Source of the DNA: an uncultured bacterium
GTDB taxonomy: Bacteria; Acidobacteriota; Aminicenantia; Aminicenantales; CALLJL01
Length of the DNA: 64,000 bases
Assembly: GCA_938092135.1 (NCBI GenBank)
Contig: CALLJL010000008.1
Location: 1-64,000 of the forward strand
Direction: 5' to 3'
Shown: positions 29,953 to 40,278 of the stretch, in pieces
How the letters are laid out: the number at the start of each line of letters is the position of its first letter
Position numbering within the stretch: the first letter of the stretch is position 1
Position numbers and translations under genes: made by a program
The notes under the pieces: model-generated
Told to the model about the DNA's origin: nothing
Databases searched by the model: none
Seen by the model: only the letters and a program-made list of their open reading frames with translations

Positions 29953-31347
29953 ATGGTTAAGCAGGTTTATCGCCGTCTCAAAAGAATTCATCTTGTAGGC
30001 ATTGGCGGTACAGGAATGAGTGGCATAGCTGAGGTGCTTATAAATCTGGGTTATAAGGTCTCTGGCTCCGACATTCAGGCCAACGAAGCTACCGAGAGAT
30101 TGCGTCAGCTTGGAGCTGAAATAAATATTGGCCATAAAAAAGAAAATGTTCATGGGGCCGATGTTGTTGTTATTTCCTCAGCAATCAAACCTGACAATGT
30201 CGAGGTTAAAGAAGCCAGACAATTGAAAATTCCCGTCATTCCCAGGGCAGAAATGCTGGCCGAACTCATGAGAATGAAATATGGAATAGCGGTCGCTGGC
30301 TCCCATGGGAAAACCACTACCACTTCAATGATTGCCCTTGTCCTTGAAGCAGGCGGATTTGATCCCACCATTGTCGTTGGCGGCCGTTTGAATAAGATTG
30401 GTTCTCACGGAAAACTCGGAGCTGGTGATTTCATGGTCGCTGAGGCCGACGAAAGTGATCGCTCTTTCCTTTATCTTTCGCCCTTTATCGCTGTTTTAAC
30501 CAATATTGATTTGGAACATTTAGATCATTATCAAAGTATGGACGATTTAAAAAGGACATTTATCGATTTTGCAAATAAAGTCCCTTTTTATTGTCCCGTT
30601 ATCCTCTGCCTTGATGATCCCAATCTTCAGGACCTTATTCCCAAAATTGAAAGAAAAATAATCACTTACGGCTTTTCAGCTCAAGCTGATATTTTTGCTC
30701 GTTCCCCTCGCTTTGCCGGCTTCGAAAGCTGGGCTAAGCTCTTCTATCTTGGTCAACCTCTTGGCGAGCTCCATCTTAACATTCCCGGCTGGCATAACAT
30801 ACTTAACGCGCTGGCTGCTGTTGCAGTTGGCCTTGACCTGGATATTCCTCTTCAGGCAATCCTCAAAGCCCTAGAAAATTACAGTGGCACAGGCCGACGT
30901 TTTGAACTTAAGGCTATGGTCGACCAAATTATGATTATTGAGGACTACGCCCATCATCCCACAGAAATTAAAGTCACTCTGGAAGCTGCCAAAGAGGGTT
31001 TTCATCGCCGGGTTGTCGTTATATTCCAGCCTCACCGTTACACCCGTCTCTATCATTTGCTGAAATCCTTTGCGATGTGTTTTAATCAGGCCGACCTGCT
31101 TATCCTCACGGAGGTTTATCCTGCCGGCGAGGACCCTATCCCCGGCATTAACGGTCAGACCCTGTATGAAGCCATTCATGAATACGGACATAAAAATGTT
31201 CTCTATGAACCCGACATGAATCGAATTCCAGAAATTCTCCCCAACTATGTTTTGCCTGAAGATATGATCATAGTTCTTGGAGCCGGGAACATTTCCAGAA
31301 TTATTCCTGAAATAATTAAACGACTCGAGGCGGAGGTGAGAAAATGA
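29953..31347 (+). CDS. murC: UDP-N-acetylmuramate--L-alanine ligase
   Basis: First Mur ligase; adds L-alanine. It shows HLVGIGGTGMSGIAEVL, SGSDIQ, the ATP loop AVAGSHGKTTTTSMI, VAEADESDRSFLYL, NIDLEHLDHY and EDYAHHPTEIKVTL. The 464 residues are normal. GGAGAGCTCCCC precedes the ATG. It overlaps ftsQ directly by four bases; murB and ddl, which often lie here, are absent. Confidence 0.97.
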   Translation: MVKQVYRRLKRIHLVGIGGTGMSGIAEVLINLGYKVSGSDIQANEATERLRQLGAEINIGHKKENVHGADVVVISSAIKPDNVEVKEARQLKIPVIPRAEMLAELMRMKYGIAVAGSHGKTTTTSMIALVLEAGGFDPTIVVGGRLNKIGSHGKLGAGDFMVAEADESDRSFLYLSPFIAVLTNIDLEHLDHYQSMDDLKRTFIDFANKVPFYCPVILCLDDPNLQDLIPKIERKIITYGFSAQADIFARSPRFAGFESWAKLFYLGQPLGELHLNIPGWHNILNALAAVAVGLDLDIPLQAILKALENYSGTGRRFELKAMVDQIMIIEDYAHHPTEIKVTLEAAKEGFHRRVVVIFQPHRYTRLYHLLKSFAMCFNQADLLILTEVYPAGEDPIPGINGQTLYEAIHEYGHKNVLYEPDMNRIPEILPNYVLPEDMIIVLGAGNISRIIPEIIKRLEAEVRK

Positions 31348-32201
31348 GGGCTCACCCACTTTCCCCACCCTTAACTCTCCAAACCTATCCTTTTCAGCGA
31401 GGCTCCAATCGCTTTCGCCTTCGTAGAGTTACAAAGAAAACCCGCCTGGCTTTAAAACACATCCTTATTATATTAATTCTAGCCGGGACACTGAGTTACC
31501 TTGCCTCTCGGCTTTGTCTTTTTTTAACAACTTGGGAAGGGCTGACGGTTCAGCATATTCAGGTTAAGGCCAAAAGGCCTCAAGTAGAAAAGGAGATCAG
31601 AAATCTTTTAAGTCCAATTTATCAGCAAAATATTCTCAGGCTTGATCTTTCTCTTGTAGAAAAAATAGTTCTCGACCATCGCTGGGTAAAAAAGGCCATG
31701 GTCAGAAAAATTTTCCCTTCGGTGATTGAAATCAGTCTTGAAGAACGGGAACCTTTAGCGGTCTTTAGAAGGGGGGATCAGGCTTACCTCGTTGATGAAG
31801 AGGGGATGAAACTTGAAGCTATCCAGAGCAATGCTGAATTGGATCTTCCCTCGATCCAACTCGTCGATGAAATAAGAGATCTAACCAAAGAAGATATGCA
31901 ACTTATCAGAGAATGTCTTAAGGTTTTAAGCTCTGAAGAAAGAGCCTCAGCCCGGATATTCCTCTATACCCATCCAGTTAACTTAATTTTGCAATTCCGC
32001 CAGGATTCCCTCCGGTTAATCCTTGGGAAAGACCATTTTCAAGAAAAATTTCAACTCTATCGAAATCGCCTCCCCTTCCTCGAAGCCAACTTTGGTCCTG
32101 TCGAATATATGGATCTAAGATTTTGGGAAGACAGAATCTATTTTAAACTCAAAGAGCCTTCTGAGGCTTCTAACCTTATTAATCCTGAGGAGGAAAACTA
32201 A
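31344..32201 (+). CDS. ftsQ: Cell-division protein FtsQ
   Basis: Bitopic divisome protein. A basic cytoplasmic start, one membrane segment (HILIILILAGTLSYLASRLCLFL), a POTRA domain (VQHIQVKAKRPQVEKEIRN to IFPSVIEISLEEREPLAVF) and a beta domain (QAYLVDEEGMKLE to YMDLRFWEDRIYFK). The 285 residues and the position before ftsA support the call. The stop overlaps the ftsA start by one base (TAATG). Confidence 0.92.
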   Translation: MRAHPLSPPLTLQTYPFQRGSNRFRLRRVTKKTRLALKHILIILILAGTLSYLASRLCLFLTTWEGLTVQHIQVKAKRPQVEKEIRNLLSPIYQQNILRLDLSLVEKIVLDHRWVKKAMVRKIFPSVIEISLEEREPLAVFRRGDQAYLVDEEGMKLEAIQSNAELDLPSIQLVDEIRDLTKEDMQLIRECLKVLSSEERASARIFLYTHPVNLILQFRQDSLRLILGKDHFQEKFQLYRNRLPFLEANFGPVEYMDLRFWEDRIYFKLKEPSEASNLINPEEEN

Positions 32202-33424
32202 TGCCCAAAGGTGGCTATATAGTTGGCTTTGATCTTGGAACAAAAAAGGTTTGTTCCATTATTGCCGAAATAACCGAAGAAAAAAAGGTAGAAATTGTGG
32301 GCATTGGTCTTGTCGATTCCCGCGGCGGAGTTCGTAATGGGGTTGTCGTCAATCTCGATGCCGCTACTAAGGCAATTAAAAGAGCAAGGGAGGAAGCCGA
32401 ACTTATGGCTGGAATGGAGATTTCTTCCGCTTATGTGGGTATTTCGGGCTCTCATATAAAAAGCTTTAATAGCCGAGGAGTGGTAGCTGTTTCGGGAAAA
32501 AACAGAGAAATAACTCGGGAAGATATCCATCGCGTAATTGACCAATCCAAGGCGATCTCAATTCCACCTGATCGAGAAATAATCCATATTATTCCCCAAG
32601 AATTTGTGGTCGATGAACAGGACGGAATTAAGGATCCTTTGGGTATGTGCGGGATCAAGCTCGAAGTTAATGTTCATATTGTCACGGCGGCCATCACTTC
32701 AGTCCAGAATCTAAGGTCCTGCTTCGAAAGAGCAGATTTGGAAATAGAAGAAATTGTTCTCAACCAAATTGCTACCGCAGCCAGCACATTAACTCCCGAT
32801 GAAATGGAATTAGGGGTTGGCCTTATCGATATTGGCGCTGGGACCACTGAAGTTGCCATATTTGAAAGGGGCAGCCTCTGGTATACCTGCACCATTCCTC
32901 TTGGCGGTGATAATTTTACCAATGATATCGCCGTTGGTTTGAGAACGCCGATTTCAGAGGCAGAAAAAATTAAAAAGAAATATGGCTGTGTTCTTGGTTC
33001 AGGATTTGACGAAGCTGAAACCATTGAAGTGCCCAGTGTGGGCAAAGGCAAGAGGCCCCGGATTCTTTCCCGTCAGATTTTGATTGATATAATTCAGCCC
33101 CGAGCTGAAGAGATTTTTCGTCTCGTCGACAGTGATATAAAGAGAATGGGGTTTGAAAAATCTCTTAATTCAGGACTAGTGCTCACAGGTGGAACCGCCC
33201 TTCTTGATGGCATTGAAGAAATAGCTGAGGAAATTTTTGATTTGCCTGTAAGACGGGGCGAGCCTTCAGGCGTTGGAGGTCTGGTCGACAGGGTTAGTAC
33301 CCCAGATTTTGCCACCTCCGTTGGCCTGATCCTTTATGGCTTTAACAAGTGGCGGGAAAGGGGTATGATCCGAGAAAGAAAAAAGGGGCTCTTTGCCAAA
33401 TTTTTCGATTGGTTGAAAGAATAG
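32201..33424 (+). CDS. ftsA: Cell-division protein FtsA
   Basis: Actin-like protein tethering FtsZ to the membrane. It has GFDLGTKKVCSIIAE (phosphate 1), the SHI(M/I) inserted 1C domain region, GLIDIGAGTTEVAIF (phosphate 2), and GLVLTGGTALLDGIEE (adenosine motif). A basic, amphipathic C-terminus (KGLFAKFFDWLKE) fits the membrane-targeting helix. The 407 residues are normal. Confidence 0.96.
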   Translation: MPKGGYIVGFDLGTKKVCSIIAEITEEKKVEIVGIGLVDSRGGVRNGVVVNLDAATKAIKRAREEAELMAGMEISSAYVGISGSHIKSFNSRGVVAVSGKNREITREDIHRVIDQSKAISIPPDREIIHIIPQEFVVDEQDGIKDPLGMCGIKLEVNVHIVTAAITSVQNLRSCFERADLEIEEIVLNQIATAASTLTPDEMELGVGLIDIGAGTTEVAIFERGSLWYTCTIPLGGDNFTNDIAVGLRTPISEAEKIKKKYGCVLGSGFDEAETIEVPSVGKGKRPRILSRQILIDIIQPRAEEIFRLVDSDIKRMGFEKSLNSGLVLTGGTALLDGIEEIAEEIFDLPVRRGEPSGVGGLVDRVSTPDFATSVGLILYGFNKWRERGMIRERKKGLFAKFFDWLKE

Positions 33425-33436
33425 AGGAGGTGAGTC

Positions 33437-34681
33437 ATGGCCGAGGAAAGGTCAAATCGACTCAAATTTCATTTAGTCGAAGAGAATCCCGGAGCCAAGA
33501 TTAAAGTTGTAGGCATCGGTGGCGGTGGAGGCAATGCTATTAATCGTATGATTGAAGCCAATATTGAAGGCGTAGAATTTATTGCCGTCAATACCGATCT
33601 CCAGGCTCTTCAAAATAATTTGGCTCCTTTAAAAGTTCAAATTGGCGCTCAGCTCACCAAAGGCCTTGGTTCTGGTGGGCATCCAGAAATTGGCCGGCAG
33701 GCCGCGCTTGACGATCGGGAAAAACTCCAACAAATTCTGATGGGAGCCGACATGGTCTTTCTCACCGCCGGTCTAGGTGGGGGTACTGGCACCGGAGCAA
33801 CACCTGTCATTGCCTCTCTGGCCTCTGAAATGGATATTCTGGTTATTGCCATTGTTACCCTACCCTTCGCTTTTGAAGGTAAAGTACGATCTAAACAAGC
33901 CGAAGAAGGTTTGAAAGAATTAAAGTCTACGGTGGCCACAGTAATTTCTATTCCTAATGAACGCCTGCTGGAAACAGTTAACCTCGATACTTCCATTCAG
34001 GATGCCTTTCGGCTGGCCGATGATGTTCTGCGGCAGGCGGTTCAAGGTATATCCGATTTGATTACTAAACCGGGCCTCATTAATCTCGATTTTGCTGATG
34101 TTAAATCCATTATGAAAGGGATGGGCATGGCCTTTATGGGCACCGGAATTGCCTCTGGAGAAAATCGGGCCTTAGAAGCAGCTCAAAAAGCTATCTCCAG
34201 CCCTCTACTGGTTGATACTTCTATCAAAGGAGCAAGGGGTGTTCTTATAAATATAACTGGAGGCAAAGACCTCACCCTCCATGAAGTCTGGAAAGCTTCA
34301 AAACTAATCAATGATCTAGCCCATCCTGAAGCTAACATTATTTTTGGGACGGTCATCGATCCAAATTTAAAGGATATGGTAAAGGTTACAGTCATCGCTA
34401 CTGGCTTTGATCGAGTTGAAGAAACCGAATTTGTCCGAGAAAGAGACCAAATTTCTGTCAACAAAACCCATCCTCCCTTTCCCGTCTTTACTGAAACCCC
34501 TCCCTATCCCTTTGAGCCTAAAGGAAATGAAGAAATACTCTGGAATAATACCTCAAGCAGCCGGCCTTGGGATATATTTAAGACGCCAGCCTATCGTCGT
34601 CGGCCCACGCCCCATAAGTTGACTCAGAGTGGAAATAAAGCCTCTTCTTCTCCTTTTAAGAAAAACCATGGTCTCAGCTGA
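33437..34681 (+). CDS. ftsZ: Cell-division GTPase FtsZ
   Basis: Tubulin homologue forming the Z ring. It has [21 protein letters not shown], the tubulin signature [15 protein letters not shown], and [12 protein letters not shown] recognisable C-terminal peptide (KTPAYRRRP, compare the usual IPAFLRR) ends near residue 389, but 25 further residues rich in Ser, Lys and Asn follow, where most FtsZ proteins end within a few residues. The last 14 bases overlap hutI. GAGGAGG precedes the ATG. Confidence 0.96.
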   Translation: MAEERSNRLKFHLVEENPGAKIKVVGIGGGGGNAINRMIEANIEGVEFIAVNTDLQALQNNLAPLKVQIGAQLTKGLGSGGHPEIGRQAALDDREKLQQILMGADMVFLTAGLGGGTGTGATPVIASLASEMDILVIAIVTLPFAFEGKVRSKQAEEGLKELKSTVATVISIPNERLLETVNLDTSIQDAFRLADDVLRQAVQGISDLITKPGLINLDFADVKSIMKGMGMAFMGTGIASGENRALEAAQKAISSPLLVDTSIKGARGVLINITGGKDLTLHEVWKASKLINDLAHPEANIIFGTVIDPNLKDMVKVTVIATGFDRVEETEFVRERDQISVNKTHPPFPVFTETPPYPFEPKGNEEILWNNTSSSRPWDIFKTPAYRRRPTPHKLTQSGNKASSSPFKKNHGLS

Positions 34682-35945
34682 TCTCATTATCAGGCGTATC
34701 GCCCAGCTTGTAACCTGTTCTGGTCAGGCTCCGAAAAGAAAACAGGCCCTCGGCGAGCTAGAAATTATTGAAGAGGCAGCTATCGCTTCCTATAAAGGCA
34801 AAATTGTTTTTCTTGGTCCTGACAAAGAAGTTGAAAAGAGGGTTAGACCTGCTGCGGGGGCAATTATCCTTGAAGGGGAAGGCCTTGTGGGGCTTCCCGG
34901 CTTAATTGATCCTCATACTCATCTTCCCTTTGCCGGCACAAGAGAACAGGAATTTGTGCTCAGGCTAAAGGGAGAAACTTATCAGGAACTGGCGGCGAAG
35001 GGAATGGGAATCCAGACAACCGTTAAGGCGACACGAGAAATTTCCTTCGACAGGCTTATCGATCTCTGCGTTGAGCGTCTTAACACGATGCTCCTCCATG
35101 GGACAACTCTGATCGAAGCCAAAAGTGGATATGGCCTCGATTTCGAGACAGAAATCAAGCAGCTTGAGGCTCTTAAAAGGTTAAAGGAAATTCATCCTGT
35201 AGAAATTGTTCCCACCTATCTTGGAGCCCATGAAATTCCACCTGAGTTTCGTCAGATTAAAACGGGCTATATCCAACTTATGATTGAAAAAATAATGCCA
35301 GAAATAAAGCGAAGAAATTTGGCTGAATATATCGATGTCTTCTGCGAAGAGGGCGTTTATTCAATAGAAGAAACCAGAGTTTTAGCCAATGCTGCCAAGC
35401 AACTGGGATTTAAAATTAGGCTCCACGCCGATGAATTTTCCGCTCTTGGCGGCGCCGAATTAGCTGTTGAGCTCGAAGCGGCTTCAGCCGACCATCTCAT
35501 CAACATAACTGATAAAGGAATTGCCGCCTTAGCCCGTAGCTCCACCGTGGCCATACTCCTTCCTCTCGTTCCCCTCTTTTTGAGATTGGAAAAGAGACCT
35601 CCGGCCCGTCGTCTCATTGAAGCGGGCGCCGCGGTCGCTTTAGCCACAGATTTTAATCCAGGAAGCTCTATGACTGAATCTATGCTCCTTATCCTTCAAT
35701 TGGCTGTTTTTCTTCTGGGCTTTCAAGTCGAAGAGGCCCTTCAAGCAGCCACCATTAATGCGGCTTTTTCTCTTGGAAGGGAAAAATTGGTAGGAAGCCT
35801 TGAAGTGGGCAAAAATATGGATCTTCTTCTTTGTTCAGTCCCCAATTATATTCATCTCATCTATCATCTTGGCTTAAATCCAGTTCGCCATGTATTTAAA
35901 AAGGGGAAATGGGTAGTTAAAGATGGAAAAATTTCTTTCTCTTAA
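34668..35945 (+). CDS. hutI: Imidazolonepropionase
   Basis: Third step of histidine degradation, opening 4-imidazolone-5-propanoate to formiminoglutamate. The amidohydrolase features are clear: [40 protein letters not shown] and [11 protein letters not shown], with metal ligands His-x-His, His and Asp. The 425 residues fit. The start at 34668 gives [16 protein letters not shown]; a longer reading adds 13 residues from within ftsZ. No other hut gene is in the window, so its attachment to the dcw operon is unusual. Confidence 0.94.
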   Translation: MVSADLIIRRIAQLVTCSGQAPKRKQALGELEIIEEAAIASYKGKIVFLGPDKEVEKRVRPAAGAIILEGEGLVGLPGLIDPHTHLPFAGTREQEFVLRLKGETYQELAAKGMGIQTTVKATREISFDRLIDLCVERLNTMLLHGTTLIEAKSGYGLDFETEIKQLEALKRLKEIHPVEIVPTYLGAHEIPPEFRQIKTGYIQLMIEKIMPEIKRRNLAEYIDVFCEEGVYSIEETRVLANAAKQLGFKIRLHADEFSALGGAELAVELEAASADHLINITDKGIAALARSSTVAILLPLVPLFLRLEKRPPARRLIEAGAAVALATDFNPGSSMTESMLLILQLAVFLLGFQVEEALQAATINAAFSLGREKLVGSLEVGKNMDLLLCSVPNYIHLIYHLGLNPVRHVFKKGKWVVKDGKISFS

Positions 35946-36134
35946 TCCTTCCTTCTTTAGAATTTAATTGGTGCTCTTTCCTTTAATCTCTTTTTTATTG
36001 AGACGAAAAAATCTAATCTCTTAAACTTATTTTTTACTTAAACCTATTTAATTAATTGGTTTTTTTGAGATAATCCTTTTATCCTATTTAACTTTTCTGT
36101 TTAAATTTATAAGCTCATATATAATTTTCAATTT

Positions 36135-37601
36135 CTATTTATTTTCAGAAATCTGGGATTCCCGCAACCGGCTTTTTTTTCTTCCATAGAAAAAATAAAT
36201 AATCAAACCGAGCAATATCCAGCCAAGCAATCTCATCCAGGTATCCCGAGGCAGTCCGGACATTAAATAAAGACAGGAAATTATGCCCAAAAGAGGAACA
36301 AAGGGAAGACCTGGCGTTTTAAAGGGTCGCTTTATTTCTGGATGAGTATAGCGAAGAACAAGAACTGCTCCGCAAACGATGACAAAAGCCAGGAGGGTAC
36401 CAATGCTGACTAATTCGCCCACAATGCCGATGGGAAGAAAAGAGGCAGCCACAGCGACTAGGGTACCAGTGGCAAGGGTGGTGACATAGGGGGTCCGAAA
36501 GCGGGGATGAACTTTCGCCGCCACTGGGGGAAGCAATCCATCCCTAGCCATTGAAAAGAAAATACGAGGCTGGCCCATAAGTTGGACAATCATGACGGAA
36601 ATAAGGCCGACAATAGCTCCAATTTTAATAAAAGGAGAAAGCCAATAGAGTTTCATTGCATCTATGGCCACGGCTACAGGAGCGGGCACATTAAGCTGGC
36701 TATAATGAACTACTCCAGTTAGAACAAGAGAGAAGGCAATATAAATGATTGTACAAATTCCCAAGCTGCCAAGAATACCCACAGGCATGTCTCGCTGGGG
36801 GTTGCGGGCCTCCTGAGCTACTGTAGAGACCGCATCAAAACCAAGATAGGCAAAAAACATAACTCCGGCTCCCCTTAAAATTCCACTGAGACCAAAAAAT
36901 CCAAATTCACCCTGATTGGGGGGAATAAAGGGCTTCCAGAGCGAAGGTTTGATGAAAAAGAGACCGGCTCCAATAAAAATAAGAATTACAGAAATTTTTA
37001 ATATGACAATAATCGTATTAACAGTAGCTGATTCTTTTATGCCTATAACCAGGAGTACTGTTAGAAGGGCAATTATTAGAAAAGCTGGAAGATTAATGAT
37101 AGCTCCGGTTGTCTCCCAGGTATGGGTTTGAGGATTGAAAGCCAGGGGAGAAGATGCAAGGGCTGCAGGAAAATTAATTCCTAGGTCTTTAAGAAAGCTA
37201 ACAATATAACCTGACCAGCCAATAGCCACCGCTGTGGCTCCAAGGGAATATTCAAGGATGAGATCCCAGCCAATAATCCAGGCAAAAATTTCTCCAAGGG
37301 TAGCATAAGCATAGGTATAAGCGCTTCCAGCAATGGGAATCATTGCGGCAAATTCAGCATAACAGAGACCTGCAAAGGCACAGGCTAAACCGGCCAGAAT
37401 AAAAGAAAGGGTAACGGCTGGACCGGCATATTGGGCAGCAGCATGACCCGTAATAACAAATATGCCTGCTCCGACAATCGCTCCAATGCCGAGAAAAATC
37501 AGCTGCCATGGACCGAGCACTCGCCTAAGCCCTGATGTTTCTCCATAGGCTTCGGCGGCAATGGACTCCATACTTTTTTTCGCCAGAAGGGAAGAACCCA
37601 T
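36135..37601 (-). CDS. APC-family amino-acid permease (cationic amino-acid type)
   Basis: Integral membrane transporter with about 12 to 13 segments. The first segment has the APC signature [18 protein letters not shown], followed by a glycine-rich [26 protein letters not shown], and later [27 protein letters not shown] and [12 protein letters not shown], all typical of CAT/YfnA-like permeases. The substrate cannot be read off. The ATG at 37599-37601 lies seven bases after AGGAGG; an ATG just before it and one six codons upstream are alternatives. It stands alone; hutI converges with it. Confidence 0.9.
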   Translation of the reverse strand: MGSSLLAKKSMESIAAEAYGETSGLRRVLGPWQLIFLGIGAIVGAGIFVITGHAAAQYAGPAVTLSFILAGLACAFAGLCYAEFAAMIPIAGSAYTYAYATLGEIFAWIIGWDLILEYSLGATAVAIGWSGYIVSFLKDLGINFPAALASSPLAFNPQTHTWETTGAIINLPAFLIIALLTVLLVIGIKESATVNTIIVILKISVILIFIGAGLFFIKPSLWKPFIPPNQGEFGFFGLSGILRGAGVMFFAYLGFDAVSTVAQEARNPQRDMPVGILGSLGICTIIYIAFSLVLTGVVHYSQLNVPAPVAVAIDAMKLYWLSPFIKIGAIVGLISVMIVQLMGQPRIFFSMARDGLLPPVAAKVHPRFRTPYVTTLATGTLVAVAASFLPIGIVGELVSIGTLLAFVIVCGAVLVLRYTHPEIKRPFKTPGLPFVPLLGIISCLYLMSGLPRDTWMRLLGWILLGLIIYFFYGRKKSRLRESQISENK

Positions 37602-37713
37602 CATTCCACCTCCTGCTTCCATTTTACTTACATATATTTTTGGTTATATTCTTCTTTATAATTTCCCTGTTAATATAAACGGCGAGAATTCTATCAGAAT
37701 AAAAAGGAAAAGG

Positions 37714-39231
37714 CTATAGAAACCGGTCAAGAACCCGGTACTGAATGGCCTCAGCTAGATGGGCCAATTGAATTTCCTCCTCTTCAGCCAAATCAGCAAT
37801 AGTTCGGCTCACTTTAAGAATGCGATCAAGAGCTCGGGCGCTAAAACCAAATTTCTTCATAGCTGCCTCAAGCATTTGCTCGCCTTCCGCTTTAAGCCGG
37901 CAAAAACGCCTAACCTCTTTTGTTCTCATTTGGGCATTAGCATAAATGGGCAAACCTCGAAAGCGACGAAGCTGTCGCTCCCTAGCTTTAATCACTCTGG
38001 CTCTAATTTGGGAAGAACTCTCTTCCTGGACTCGATTAATATATTCGCTAAATTTAACTGCCGGCACCTCTACCTGAATATCAATTCTATCTAATAGGGG
38101 ACCTGAAAGGCGAGAATAGTAACGGCGCTTTTCGGCCTCTGAACAATCTTCAGTTGAAGAAATATGAGGGAAGGCTAACCCGCAGGGATTCATAGCAGCT
38201 ACTAACATAAAAGAACAAGGAAAGGTTAGACTCGTCGAGGCTCTTGAAATGACTACTTGACCATCCTCCAAGGGCTGCCGCAAATCTTCAAGAACCTTTC
38301 GCTTGAATTCAGGTAATTCATCAAGGAAAAGAACTCCATGGTGAGCTAAACTTATTTCTCCGGGCTTAGGGATAAGACCTCCACCAATCAAACCTGCATC
38401 AGTAATCGTATGATGGGGTGCCCTAAAAGGCCGATGGCAGATAGCGGCTTTTCCCCGAAGCAAACCTGCAGCACTATAAATCTGAGTGACCTCTAATATT
38501 TCTTGCCAGGTCATGGGTGGCAAAATAGAAGGAAGTCGCCGGGCTAACATGGTTTTGCCAGCTCCGGGTGGTCCAATAAGAAGAACATTATGAGCTCCAG
38601 CAGCCGCCACCTCTAAAGCCCTTTTAACGTGAAATTGACCCTTAACCTCACTAAAATCGGCTTCTTCTGGGTTCTGGCGCAAAATAGATTCAATATCTAC
38701 CTGACAGGGCCTGAATGAATCCGGTTGTCTTAAAAAATTGATTACTTCCGGTAGGTTTTCAAGGTTATAAACTTTTAAACCTTCAACTAAAGCGGCTTCA
38801 GGACCATTTTCAGCGGGAACAACAAGGGCATCGAGATTCATTTTTTTCGCTAGGAGAGAAACAATCAGGGCTCCCCGAACAGTTTTGAGTCGTCCATCAA
38901 GGGCAAGCTCCGCTATGAAAAGTTTTTTTTCGAGAGATTGGGGCGGGATCAGATTTAAATAGGCCAAAAGGCCAAGAGCGATGGGCAAATCAAAGGAAGA
39001 ACCCTCCTTACGACGGTCTGCGGGCGCCAGATTAACAATTATCCGGCGCCTGGGAAACTCATAACCACAGTTTTTTAGGGCTGACCTGATTCTCGGCTCG
39101 CTTTCTCTAATTGTAGCATCAGGCAAACCAACCACAACAAAATTGGGTAAACCGTTAGTGACATCTAGCTCCACCTCAACGGGAAAAGCCTCGATACCCT
39201 GGAGCGAAGCACTTAAAATCCTAAAAAGCAT
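37714..39231 (-). CDS. YifB/ComM-family Mg-chelatase-like AAA ATPase
   Basis: The family includes ComM, a DNA helicase that assists branch migration in natural transformation. The N-terminal Lon-like domain has GLPNFVVVGLPDATIRESEPRIRSAL and INLAPADRRKEGSSFDLPIA; the AAA part has Walker A (GPPGAGKTMLARRLP), FRAPHHTITDAGLIGGG and Walker B with HHGVLFLDELPEF. A C-terminal helical domain ends LAEAIQYRVLDRFL. The 505 residues are typical. No competence genes are nearby, so a transformation role here is only possible. Confidence 0.93.
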   Translation of the reverse strand: MLFRILSASLQGIEAFPVEVELDVTNGLPNFVVVGLPDATIRESEPRIRSALKNCGYEFPRRRIIVNLAPADRRKEGSSFDLPIALGLLAYLNLIPPQSLEKKLFIAELALDGRLKTVRGALIVSLLAKKMNLDALVVPAENGPEAALVEGLKVYNLENLPEVINFLRQPDSFRPCQVDIESILRQNPEEADFSEVKGQFHVKRALEVAAAGAHNVLLIGPPGAGKTMLARRLPSILPPMTWQEILEVTQIYSAAGLLRGKAAICHRPFRAPHHTITDAGLIGGGLIPKPGEISLAHHGVLFLDELPEFKRKVLEDLRQPLEDGQVVISRASTSLTFPCSFMLVAAMNPCGLAFPHISSTEDCSEAEKRRYYSRLSGPLLDRIDIQVEVPAVKFSEYINRVQEESSSQIRARVIKARERQLRRFRGLPIYANAQMRTKEVRRFCRLKAEGEQMLEAAMKKFGFSARALDRILKVSRTIADLAEEEEIQLAHLAEAIQYRVLDRFL

Positions 39232-39322
39232 ATAAAATTGTATTTTTTAAGCTAACAATTTTTCTTTATTTTATAAACGAAGAGAAAAGCAGGCTTGCTC
39301 AAACTAAATTTACGCTGGAACC

Positions 39323-40126
39323 TCAGCTCTTTTTTCCGAGGAATTCGCGGGCCAGCCTCTCCAGTTCCTGTTCAATTTCTTCGTGGGTCCTGACTTTACG
39401 CTTTTTCTCAGGAGTTGTTGGCGGCAGGGGCTCAGAAGGTCTTTCCTCGAGCCGAGGAGTCTGAATTTTGTCATAAATTTCTCTTTTTATGGCCTCTTCC
39501 TCTTCCTCCTTCTCTTCAAGCCCTATCTCTTCAAGTTTAAAGATGACTTCTTTAACCCTGGGTACAGTCAGCTTGGCTATTTCATGTAAAGTTTCAAAAA
39601 CACCCCAGCCATTAATGGCTGACGATTCCACATAGGGGCAACCCTGGGGATTAAGCAAATTATTAAAAGTTTCAACTGGAATAAGATTCTCCAAGTCACG
39701 CTTATTATATTGAAAAACCAGAGGCATCTGATTGAGGTCCATGTTATTTTCCAAAAGATTTCTTCTTAATCCGTCAAAACTTTCAAGGTTGGCATCAAGG
39801 AGAGGAACCTGAGAATCGGCAACAAAAACTATGCCATCAGCTCCCTTCAAAACTGATTTACGACTTGCTTCATAAAAGACCTGACCCGGAACAGTCAAGA
39901 GCTGAAAATGAACTTTGAAATCTCCAATCAATCCAGCTTTTATTGGTAATAAATCAAAAAAAATGGTTCTTTCTGTATCTGTCTCCAGACAGATTAGATC
40001 CCCTCGATAGGCAGGGTCAAGCTTATAATAAATATACCTTAGATTGGTGGTTTTACCGCTTAATCCTGGCCCATAATAAACAATTTTGATGGCCAGATTT
40101 TTAGTTACATAATTAATATAAGCCAT
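39323..40126 (-). CDS. MglA-like small Ras-type GTPase with charged C-terminal extension
   Basis: MglA-family GTPases set cell polarity in myxobacteria and occur widely in bacteria. Residues 1-195 carry YYGPGLSGKTTNLRYIY (P-loop), TIFFDLLP, LLTVPGQVFYEASRKSVLKGADGIVFVADSQ, and YNKRDL (G4). The usual protein ends near residue 195; here about 70 charged residues follow (KEEEEEAIKREI, a Pro-rich link, EEIEQELERLAREFLGKK), probably disordered then helical. No mglB-like roadblock gene, the usual GAP partner, lies next to it. Confidence 0.9.
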   Translation of the reverse strand: MAYINYVTKNLAIKIVYYGPGLSGKTTNLRYIYYKLDPAYRGDLICLETDTERTIFFDLLPIKAGLIGDFKVHFQLLTVPGQVFYEASRKSVLKGADGIVFVADSQVPLLDANLESFDGLRRNLLENNMDLNQMPLVFQYNKRDLENLIPVETFNNLLNPQGCPYVESSAINGWGVFETLHEIAKLTVPRVKEVIFKLEEIGLEEKEEEEEAIKREIYDKIQTPRLEERPSEPLPPTTPEKKRKVRTHEEIEQELERLAREFLGKKS

Positions 40127-40163
40127 TTTATTGCATTTCCCCTTCTATCACTACTTCAAAATT

Positions 40164-40191
40164 TTTATCATAGTTTCTTATTCAATGTCAA
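40164..40191 (-). promoter_or_regulatory. Predicted promoter of the MglA-like gene
   Basis: On the minus strand TTGACA (40186-40191) is followed after 16 bases by GATAAA (40164-40169), about 40 bases before the start codon. Confidence 0.5.
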
Positions 40192-40278
40192 AATATGATG
40201 GGTAATTCCATTTTTTGCCGAATTGAAGCTCTTACCTTTAATCAATCCTTCAAGAACTTTGTTTTAAATTTGGACCCT

